Under the pieces are notes generated by a model, which saw only the letters and a program-made list of their open reading frames with translations, was not told the origin of the DNA and ran no database searches. This document shows, piece by piece, positions 54,782-64,000 of a stretch of DNA of 64,000 nt. The position numbers and the translations under genes are program-made. Location: the NCBI RefSeq assembly GCF_000340215.1, contig NW_006921533.1:1534192-1598191 (forward strand). The letters run 5' to 3'. Source of the DNA: Pseudocercospora fijiensis CIRAD86 (Eukaryota; Ascomycota; Dothideomycetes; Mycosphaerellales; Mycosphaerellaceae). Numbering within the stretch: the first letter of the stretch is position 1; every line of letters starts with the position of its first letter.

Positions 54782-57700
54782 GCTACTACTACCGCGGAAC
54801 GTAATCCTTAATATACAAAGGCCTAAACGGAGGTAGGTAATCCGCCTAGTAATCCTCCTAGTAATCTACCTAGAAATCCTCCCGACGATCCTCTACTACC
54901 GCTACCTAGTAACTTCGATTCGGGTAATTCCTCTCGTAAGCCGACGTAGGGTTAGCCTTTGCCCTTTCTGCTATTAGACTTATAGGGTCTACTATAGGAA
55001 GGTAAGAAGCAACGCTAGAAACACCGTCGGTATAGGGATAATCCGAGTAAGGATAGATCTTTATTTAATAGTAAGGATTCGGACGACTCCGATTAATCTT
55101 CGTTAGATAATAATAGCTCCTTAGATAGTAGTTATTATAGATACGCCCGCCGTCGTAGATACTATTAGTATTATCGGGACTACGTCGCGGAAGCGCTAGT
55201 TTCTAAAGCGAGTTATATCTAGAGGCACTACGCCTACCCCTAGTAGCTATAGTTCGATCTAGCGCATCTTAGGTTCTTCGATCCTCTACTTAGCGTTACG
55301 GATTATAGCGAGGGAGACTATGCCTTAGTTAGGAACAAAATAACATACCGTTTAGTATATGCTTTTATCGAAGCGGCTAAGGATTATACTTATATTATAG
55401 AGTAAGAGACAGTTCGTCTTAACCTCTCTCTTTACTTTCGAGGGGTAGCGCTTAGTTAGTATTATAGTTACCTTTCTAGCCGTAACCGAGCAAAACTCTA
55501 TAGCGGACACGGTCTAAAGCGCTAGGAACGTTGTCTTAGTAAGAAATAGAAGGTCCCTTTAATAAAGGCGATAGATCTCCTCGATAAGCAATGCTACGAC
55601 TAGTAGGATATTACTTTAGGGCGTTTAGTAACGGACTTTATTATTAAGACAGTGCGACTCGCTAAGGATGCCGGCGTACGGAAATCGAACCGGCTCTTAG
55701 AAGCTTACCGTCGAATAGACCCGCGCCTTTAATTAAATATAGACGAGCTAAATTGTCGTATAAAGGTCGATAAGTAGGTTACGTACTACGAGAAGCAGAT
55801 ATTAATCTAGGAGCATATACTTTCGTCCTCGTCTAATTGTCGCTAAGACGCTACAACTAGGAATAATAGCCGCGCTAGTAAGGCTGCCTAGTAGAACCGA
55901 TATAAAAGGAACGCCTCTTATACTCTAGCGAGCTTCGCTCTAGTAAGAGTATCCCCTAACTACTAGAACCGCGATGCCGACCGACTAAACCTACTACGCC
56001 TTACTAACGCCTATTAGCAGAATCGCCTGCCTAACGCCCCTTAGTAGAATCGCCTACCGCCGGTAGGAAATAGTAAAGAACTATCGAAGGGTAGTAGCCC
56101 TACCTTCCTCCTAAAAGACCTAAAGCGAGTCGATTCGCGCCTATTTAATCGATAGAATAGAAAGCGCAACGATCGAGCTTGTAAGTAGGCTAACTTTGCC
56201 GATAATAGTAAGAAAGCAGGCGATACTGTAAATAATACTAACTAAGCTAACGACGTCTATTAGGAGGATAGTTAGGAGAGTAATAGGAGAACCGACGCAG
56301 ATAATTATAGCTATTTTAGTAACGCCGGAGAAGACGCCGACTACTTTACCGACTCTTACGACTCTAATCCGGGCTTAGAAGCTTACTTTGCGGGCATAGG
56401 CGATCGCTCGCTATTAGCGTTAAACTCGGTACTATAGGCTAAAGCGTCCCTACTAGCGGCGATCTAACTATTTACCTCTACGAAGCACGCTTATAAGATC
56501 TGTAGGTAGCGATTTAAGTTAGGCAACCTTCTATACTAGTATATTCGTAAGAAGTATATAGAGGCGACGACGCCTTCTACTATTATCGAACGCGTATTAG
56601 CAAACCCGGAAGTAATTTAGTCGAAGGCGCCTCCGTTAGCTTAGTAAGGTTACGCATTCCGGAATTAGCAATATATAACTTTCCCTCTTCGGTTGTTACT
56701 ATCTAGTATATCTATATAGGTCTGCCTAGATACTAGCTATACGCTTACTATTATAGAAAAAGACTTCGTTTTAACCTATCGCCCGGACGTAGAGATACGT
56801 AAGCTACGCGAACCGATCGAAATCGGCGGTATCGCTAGCGCGTATCGCTTCGGGGAATACGTTATATTAGATATGTTTGTTTCGGTAGTAAAGACGGACG
56901 ATATAGTCTCCCTAGTACGAATAACTCGTAAGGTTTACCTAGTTCCTAAACTAAAGGCAAAAATCCTAGTTAGTATAGATACGATTGCTTTAGAGGGAAT
57001 AAAGATCGATATTTCTATACAGACGGTTACTATCGCTAGTTAGGACAACGCCCGCTTTAAAGTAGCTGTTAAGCGTAAGAAAGGGAAGTCGGTTTAGCGC
57101 CTCGTAAGGCTAGCGGAGGATGTAACATTAGCGCCGCGTACGGTCGCCCTCGCGCTAGTTAAGTATAGCGGTAACCTCCCTAAGAGCCGGGATTTCATTC
57201 TTAATGCCGGTTTCTTAGTCTAGCTAACTAGCAATATATAGGGATTATCGTTACAAGCTCCGCCTTTAGTAATAGCGTATAATTAGGTCGTAGACGCTAA
57301 TTTTTCTTATATATATATTCGTAACGATACGACTACTCTAGTAACGATTCGAGCTAGATAGCTACTCGGTTCGTTAAGTAATAGGACTATTGCTAGGGCC
57401 TACTATATCGACGTAGCCGACTATAGACTAGTAGGATTGAGTTCTAACGCTTTTACGGCTATACGGGATATGCTAAATACATAGTAGAAATACTAGTACG
57501 CGTTAGGCGTAACGATCTATAGTAACGATAACTAAGCAGACTAAATTGCTATAGTAGTCGAGCGGTACCCAGAGCTCTTTACTAATCGCTAGACGGTCGT
57601 TAATATTCCCGAGCACAATTACATGCCTATCCTAACCGTATTAAATTACCTAGATCTGTTGCCGCCCTCTCGTATAATTAACCTAGGTAAGAGGGATCGT

Positions 57701-60700
57701 AAAGTAGTAGACAAGATATATAACGACTTGCACCGCTAGGGGAAGATGCAGTATATAACCGAGCCTACGCTCTTCGGCTTTCTAGTGTTTGTCGTATAGA
57801 AGCGCGTTACTAATAGTAAAGGTAGTATAATTAATAAGCCGCGGGCGGTAGTCGATATACGCGCCTTAAATAAGGTAACGATCCCCGATAGCTATTAGAT
57901 ACCGCTCTAGGCGGACCTCTTTATACAGTTAGTAGGGTACTAGTATATTAGTACTATAGACTGCCTAACCTTCTTCTACTAATAGGGCGTAAAGCCGGAG
58001 GATCGTTATAAATTAACGATTAATACTTATCGTAGCTAGGAACAGTATAAGGTCGCTATTATAGGATATTCGAACAGTATCTAATTCGTATAGCGGAAGC
58101 TAGATTAGATCCTTCGCGACTGTCGCAGCTTTGCGCAAGCTTATATCGACGATATCGTAGTGTTTTCGAAGACGTTACCTAAGCATCTCGATTATCTAGA
58201 AGCGGTCTTCTAGAGATTAGACGCCGTAAGGATTAGTATTAGTCCGAAGAAGACTTTCTTAGGCTTCCTCTTTGCGACTCTTTTAGGTTAGTACGTTAGC
58301 GGCCTCGGTCTAGCTACGAGTAAAGAGAAAATCGTAGCGATTACCTTACTTTAGTTCCCGGAGAATATATAGAAGCTAGAGTATTATCTCGGTCTAACTA
58401 ATTAGTTGCGGCAATACATCCTATACTACGTATAGATAGCGGCGCCTCTATAGGCGGAGAAGACACGCTTATTAAAAGGGGCGCTAGTTACTAGCAATAG
58501 TCGTCGCCGGTACGTCGCCGTTACGACGCTAGGTAAGAACGATTAGTACCGCAACGAGCTAGTAAAAGCGTTTCGCTTGTTATAATCGATGTTCTACGAG
58601 CTCTCCTTTCTATACTATTTCGACCCTAACTATCGCTTATATACTAATATAGATTCCTCTAAAGAGTTTAGCTATAGCGCGGTACTCTACTATATCGATA
58701 GAGACCTAGACCCTATTCTATCTAAGGGAAAGGCGTAGTTGTTTCCTTATTATAAGGTTTAGCCTATTTTGTTCTTAAGCTAAGGCCTAACTTAGGCGGA
58801 GATACGATATTAGCCGATAGAGCTCGAATACTCGGGAATCGTATAAATAGTAAAGAAGGTAGGCTATTTAATGCATGCTTTATCGAGGCCGACGACTATC
58901 TTTATAGACTACTATACCGCGGTCGGTCTTACTAACTCGGTATCGATAACTACGACTACCGATATAGGTAAGTAGAACCTAAAATTAGTAAGGGCATCGA
59001 TATTCCTTTCCTAATATCGAGTCGATATAGTTTACCGTCTAGGGCGGATATACCTAGTTCTAGACGCCCTTAGTCGACTTCTAGGAGATATAGAGTCGCC
59101 TAAGCTAACGCCGGACGAGGAGAACTTAGACCCGCTCTCTTACTATACCGACGCTACGCCCTCTTCGGCCGATCTAGAGGAAGTAGCCTACTTCTATACG
59201 ATATTAGTAGAGCTAGATCCGGATTTCCGACGTCGGTTAAACCGAGCGTACGATAACGACGAATATTAGTCTAGGGTTTTGCGACTAGTTCGATAAGCGT
59301 AGGCGCGGAATGCTTTAGAGCGTCTCTATTCGGAGGGAGCTAATATGCCTTCGGTAACGAAAACGCTAGTTCGGTATAAGGGTAGCAAAAATCCGGACCT
59401 ATTCGTAGGTAATAAGTTTAATAGTCCGCTAGGCATTCGATTCTTTAAGAGGGACGGCCTCTTATATTTCTATAACTAATCTTTAGGGCGCGAGCGACTC
59501 TATATCCCTCGAGCCTTAATAGGCGAGATCTTCGAGTAGGCTTACGATAACCGTTACTACTAAGGCTTTTAGCGCGTCTTCGACTACATTTAAGCTTCCT
59601 TCTTTATATATCGACTCGCTCGCTACCTTCGCCTTTATTTAGATTATTATTACTAGTATCTCCTTTTACGTATCCCTCGATACGCTCCTTATAGCGAACT
59701 TTACCCGATCTAGAATGCGGAGGGCCTATACTATACTATAACGATAGATCTCGTAACCGCCTTACTAGTTACAACCGATAGTTTTAATATACTATATATA
59801 ATTACTTATAAGACGTCTAAGCAGGTAGCAGTCGTCCTAGGCAAAGAGAACTAGAAGGCCTACGACTAGGGCATCGCTCTAATCGATAGGCTTTACTTAA
59901 TAGATATAAGTTTGCTAGTAGTGCTTATCGCTAACCGTAATCCTTACTAGCTAAGCGACTTCTTTAAGGGCGTTTTCTCGCGCCTACGTACGAAGCTAGC
60001 TACGTCTACGGCCTACTACCCTTAAACCGATAGTTAATCCGAGCGAACTAACTAAACGGTCGAGACGGCGATTTATTACTAGTTAGCGGATTATCCTAGC
60101 GAGGATTAGACGACGTTTATCCTATAGCTATAAGCTACGCTTAATAACTCCTATAATGCGACTACCGGTTAGTCGCCGAACGAGGTTACTATAGGCGTAA
60201 GGACGAATCTCGACTCGCTTAATATACTATACGACTATCCGTATAATAGGGCAGTAGCGCGTAGCCGTATCTAGAAGGAAGTCTAGGATGCGATTACTTA
60301 GGCGAACGTAAAAATAAAAGAACGGTATAATAGCAAGCATAAGCCCCTATTCCTTAAGCTAGGTAACCGTATTATACTTCGCCTATACCGTAGTTACGAA
60401 GTACTAGGTTAGTCGTACAAGTTTAGCTACCGTTTTAAAGGGCCTTTTACGGTTCTCGAGAAGGTCGGACGACTAGCCTACTATCTCGAGTTGCCGCTAT
60501 TAATGCGTATCTATCCGGTAATATCGGTTTCGTAGTTAGAAAAAGCTCCTAAAGACCTAGATCCTTTTAAGAGAACTATTAATTACAAGCCCCTATCCGT
60601 TATAGCTAAGGATAGTCTAGGTTCTAGCGACGAGGGCGACTTTTACGAAATCGAGCGCTTTCTCGGGCGACGGACCGTCGTCCGAAGAGGCTAGCCTATT

Positions 60701-60988
60701 CTCTAATACCTAGTAAAGTAGAAAGGGTATAGGAGCGCCTATAATATATAGTATAATATCGACGACTTAACGGGCGCAGACGATCTGCGTAAAATCTATA
60801 ATAACGTATACTCTCTAGAGAAGGCACTGCTATCCCGTACCCTCTATAGGGTAGTAAAGCGGACGAGAGCTCGCTAGCCTTTTTTAGAGGTCGCTAGCTC
60901 TACCGATAAAGGCGAGGCCGGACAATCCCTCGCGGTTCGTCGTAAATCGATACGACTCTACGGCGCGACTCCTTCTTTAGAGTCGTAA
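54782..60988 (+). pseudogene. Gag-Pol polyprotein relic with chromodomain
   Basis: One plus frame runs through about 2,070 codons without any frameshift; only TAG/TAA codons interrupt it, at places where Gln or Trp is expected. Order: Pro-rich start (GNPPSNPPSNLP), Gag core (about 55300-55650, RNKITYRLVYAFIEAAKD), a C2H2-like finger position (56492-56557), retropepsin (LDTSYTLTI, with DTS for DTG, at 56729), reverse transcriptase (VDIRALNKVTIPDSY near 57850 and YIDD at 58142-58153), RNase H (about 58600-58900), integrase (IDLVTALLVTTDSFN near 59750, SPNEVT near 60170) and a chromodomain (YEIERFLGRR through KGYRSAYNI, about 60645-60755). An integrase Asp in the ANRNP stretch (about 59930) is changed to Asn. 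The final TAA at 60986 may be the true stop or a mutated codon. Confidence 0.85.
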
Positions 60989-61149
60989 TCTACCTAGGCG
61001 TACCCTTATATCGTTATCGTAACTACGTTACTTAGGCAACCGTTATACGTAGACGCGGGCTATCCCTTATTTAGTATCGATCTTTCCGGACGATAAGAGA
61101 GCTTTCTATTAATTACCGATAACGAATAGGAACGGCCCTCGAGCGCGAT

Positions 61150-64000
61150 AACTGCGTCCGTCGCGGGAAACGTAAACTAGTAGCTTTTTAGAAAAAATTT
61201 CTATAGCACCGATCGCGATATAAGCGCCTAAACGTTATATTATTCGAGGCGGATTTATAGCACCTATCTCGCTTATACCGTAAGGCCGATACGTTCGACC
61301 TCCTCTAAGAAGCGATAGCTAAGGAATATCGTAAAAGCGAGGATCGAGAACCCTAGGATACTACGATAGGGAATAGTAAGGTTAACGCTCCTTATAGGGA
61401 ACCGCTACTATTAGACGGTCTAGGATCGGCCGGATAGTCCTTATTTGTTACCGGCTTAACGCCTACGCCTAAGCTAGAGAGTAGGGCAAGCAATAAGGAT
61501 ATAGTATTAGATACTATAGTCGAGAGGTATACGGCCGCGCCTAAGCTAGATAATATAACGGATAAGGAGGTTGTAGTATTAGATACTACGGTCGAAAGTC
61601 GTATAGCCGCGCCGGAGGCAGATAATATAACAAATAAAGAGGATACGGTATTAGACGAAACGGTCGAGAATCGCATAGCCGCGCCGGAGCCTAAGGATAT
61701 AACGAACGAGAAAGATACAACGCTTAATACTATAGTCGAGGAACGTACGGCTACGCCTAAGCTAGAGAATTTAGAGAGCCTAGAAAAGGATTTAGTAGGT
61801 AGAGAAGACGCAATAGTAGATTAGATCGGCGAGTATCGTAGAGAGATAGATAACGCTACGCTCTACCTATAATAAACGCGTCTAGAGGAATATAATACTA
61901 ACCTAGTATAGACGCTAGAGGGCTTTGCGATCCTCGCTATAGCGGAAGGCAATCTTCGATAGACCTTTCGTAAGGCGCTATCGCTTATTTCTACTAACGG
62001 CAGTTTAAGTACTAGCGAGGTTTAGGCGGTATTAAGCTACGCTACTAAGAATAGATATATACGGCCTTTCCTAATATTTACCGAGGACAGATTAGATATA
62101 GAACTATACTACGTATTAACGGACTCCGGTCGACAACTATTATAGCAATACGCCCCGTTATTCTTAGGCTGTAGTCGTATTAACGATACGCTAATAGCGA
62201 GCTTAGCACCGTTGCCCCTAGCTAATAATATAGACGAATCCGATTTAGAATTACTCGAGGTAATAGCTCGCCCGCAATCGTAGGGGACGCTAGATAGCGA
62301 GTTTAGTACTATATAGCGTTAGACTATTGCTAGCCTATCGATAGTGCTTCCGAATCTAGACTATCTGCTCTCTAATATTAGACGGTTCTCCTTTCTAAAA
62401 TATTACGTACTAGCGGTTATCGCGGCGGTTAATCTAGATTACGTTTTCGATAGGAAGTCGTTTATATAGGCGGTTATAGCGCTTACTACGAAGAAGAAAT
62501 AGTTAACAGAGCTAGCGAAGGCGTTACTAGGCGAGGGCCGATAGACGGGCCGAGCGCTCTATAAGGCTATAGCCGACTACTTTATCGATAAGGACGACCC
62601 TCCGCCGCACTATTTAGGTAAATAGGAGTTTGTTTAGAAGGGCAAAGCGTCGTAGGTCGAGATTCTAGAGGCCGAGAAGCTATAGGATATCGTACCGGGC
62701 TTCTTTGCCCTTTACCGAGACGCCGCTACCTACGCGTCTAGTAGCCCGGTTAATAGTATAGAAAGCGGCCCGATTAATCCCGTTAGCGCGTAGCCTTTTA
62801 ACGCGCCTTCGGCTTTAGAATCGGTACTACTGTTAATAATACCTGCAAATCGACTAGCTTTACTAGAATTACTATCTCCGCTAGCGCGTATACTTCCTAA
62901 TTTACCGCTACTATAGGCACTCGCCTCCCTAACGTAGGCGCCGAGTAACGGCTCGCTATAAGCGCCTATACTAGCTCCTCCTAAGCTCCTAGCTACTCCG
63001 ATCGAGTCGGTTTTTAAGGAATCTCCGGTCCTATCCCCTAAAGAACTCAAGTTCGAGTAGTAGCAGCTTCGAGGCTAGCGCGCGCGTTAGACTTTAATTA
63101 ATAAGCGTCTTCTTCGCGCTAACGAGACGCCCGAGCAAGCTACAATCCGGTAGTACGTAGAGTACAAGGACTATAATAAGAAAGTCGATATGCTAATCGC
63201 TGCTAATCCTATAGAGCGTAATAAGAATAGAGACGTACGCTTTATCTAGGCCGCGAAGCTCGCACGTAACGCGTACGCTAAGGACGCTAACGGTCGGCTA
63301 CCTAATCTTTTTCGCCTATACCTATATAAGCGAATAGTCGAACACTATTTAGTAAGGCTTTAGTATTACCTACATTATCTATACCTTATAGCTAGCGATC
63401 GGCGCTTCTAGATTCTACGCGAATTGCATTAGTATATAAGTAAGCTAGTTACTGATTCTAAAAACCTACTCTTTACGCAACTGTGCTTCTTTTAAATTAT
63501 AAACAACGATCTCGCCTATAAATACTCTATCTTTAGGACCGACCTCTACTCGGACGGTTACGATACGTAGTAAGAGATTTACGCGATTCGCTTTAGCGAG
63601 TACGTAGCGCTTATAACGGCGGGCGAATTAAAGGAGCTTCCTAACCTAGCTAACCTCGATACGAATTTTCTACTAACTGTTACTTTCTACTACGCGAAGT
63701 TGTAGCACCGACTCCTAGTAAACATTACCCGCTTACGCGAGAACTTCCTTAGCTTAAGCACCTATACCGGCGACCTACGATTCTAGCTAGCACTGTCTCT
63801 AATCTATAATAGAGCCGTCGGTCTTATAGTACGCGCTATCTTACACTTCCTATAGACAGTCGACCTTATATAAAAGTAGTTCTACCGCTTTGTCCTAAAA
63901 GAATATCGCGATAGCATTATAGTAGGCAGTTACCTAGTCCTATATAAGCGTAGCGAGAACGGTAAGGACGTATCCTACCGTAACTACGGTAAGGAATACC
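61150..64000 (+). pseudogene. Unidentified large coding block downstream of Pol, runs off window
   Basis: In another plus frame (positions equal to 1 modulo 3) coding sequence is open, apart from TAG/TAA, from about 61150 to the window end: about 950 codons with no indel. In order: a basic start (CVRRGKRKLVAF), the helix-like RLYRKADTFDLL, a 24-residue repeat array, a helical region (GFALAIAEGN-like, then NLDYLLSNIRRFSFLKYYVL), a Ser/Pro/Leu-rich linker (about 62700-63050), and a long helical C-terminal part (ANETPEQATI, ERNKNRDVRF, LFRLYLYKRIVEHYL, NITRLRENFLSLSTYTGDLR). No reverse transcriptase, integrase, protease or chromodomain motif. I recognise no family. It may be an accessory gene of the retroelement or the first gene of another element. 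Confidence 0.6.
61490..61775 (+). repeat. 72-bp tandem repeat coding 24-residue units
   Basis: About four units with period 72 bp, seen from VLDT starting at 61504, 61576 and 61648, and a diverged copy at 61720. Each unit reads like V-L-D-T-x-V-E-x-R-x-A-A-P-x..N-I-T-x-K-E. The period is a multiple of three and the frame is kept, which supports former protein coding. Confidence 0.85.

Larger units (their letters stand above)
51646..64000 (+). mobile_element. Large RIP-mutated Ty3/gypsy chromovirus-type retroelement, right end outside
   Basis: At least 12.3 kb of CA/TG-depleted sequence with plus-strand coding remains. The order is an unidentified block (52238-53720), a spacer, a single-frame Gag-Pol with protease, RT, integrase and chromodomain (54782-60988), and a second unidentified block (about 61150 to window end). 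No matching LTR pair is visible because the right end is missing. A TG-starting candidate for the left LTR lies near 51971 (TGTTACGATATAACAC), unproven. RT and integrase motifs differ from the 22-29 kb element, so these are two families. I cannot exclude that two adjacent elements make up this block. Confidence 0.8.

Noticed and set aside
61392..61676. Minus-strand Ser/Leu-rich frame
   Set aside because: It is the antisense of the 72-bp plus-strand repeat; the plus frame is longer and coherent.
62730..63050. Minus-strand 106-residue frame
   Set aside because: Antisense of the Ser/Pro/Leu-rich linker of the plus-strand block; minus frames lack stops because TGA and CA-derived codons are depleted by RIP.

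Overview
The window looks like nuclear DNA of a filamentous ascomycete (Pezizomycotina). The class Dothideomycetes is plausible, but I cannot prove it from sequence alone. The reasons are short introns of about 47-93 nt with GT..AG ends and CTAAC-like branch sites, fungal Zn2Cys6 regulators, filamentous-fungal gene families (a DUF3112 receptor-like protein, UTP10, NRDE2, an AIM3-like protein, a HeLo-domain pseudokinase), and long transposon tracts with the scar of repeat-induced point mutation (RIP). In those tracts CA and TG dinucleotides are almost gone and replaced by TA, while CG is kept.

Layout. From 1 to 21.8 kb is gene-dense single-copy DNA: a truncated DUF3112 membrane protein, a Zn2Cys6 regulator, UTP10 and NRDE2 head to head (ribosome biogenesis and nuclear RNA surveillance), then three genes whose domains recall fungal non-self recognition or cell-death modules: a HeLo-like protein fused to a kinase fold lacking catalytic residues, a Ser/Thr kinase with most catalytic residues, and a patatin-like protein without the usual nucleophile. 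From about 21.87 to 29.58 kb is a RIP-mutated block holding one complete Ty3/gypsy LTR retrotransposon on the minus strand (22366-29108) with two 719-bp LTRs and a 5-bp target duplication AAAGC.

From 29.6 to 51.6 kb is a second gene-bearing island: an F-box protein just behind a minisatellite, a mitochondrial-type SDR, an AIM3-like protein, small unknown proteins, a cytochrome-b5-like (MAPR-type) membrane protein, a calmodulin-like protein, a TRAP-alpha family ER protein, a 1,077-residue Zn2Cys6 regulator and the F1-ATPase chaperone ATP12. Most multi-exon models were rebuilt by joining reading frames at GT..AG sites that restore known motifs.

From about 51.65 kb to the window end is a second, larger RIP-mutated retroelement on the plus strand. 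It keeps one uninterrupted frame over about 6.2 kb for Gag, a finger-like motif, protease, reverse transcriptase, integrase and chromodomain, broken only by TAG/TAA codons. On either side are two further same-strand coding blocks I cannot identify: about 1.5 kb upstream and at least 2.8 kb downstream, the latter with a 24-residue repeat and still open at the window edge. These extra blocks are the best candidates here for something undescribed.
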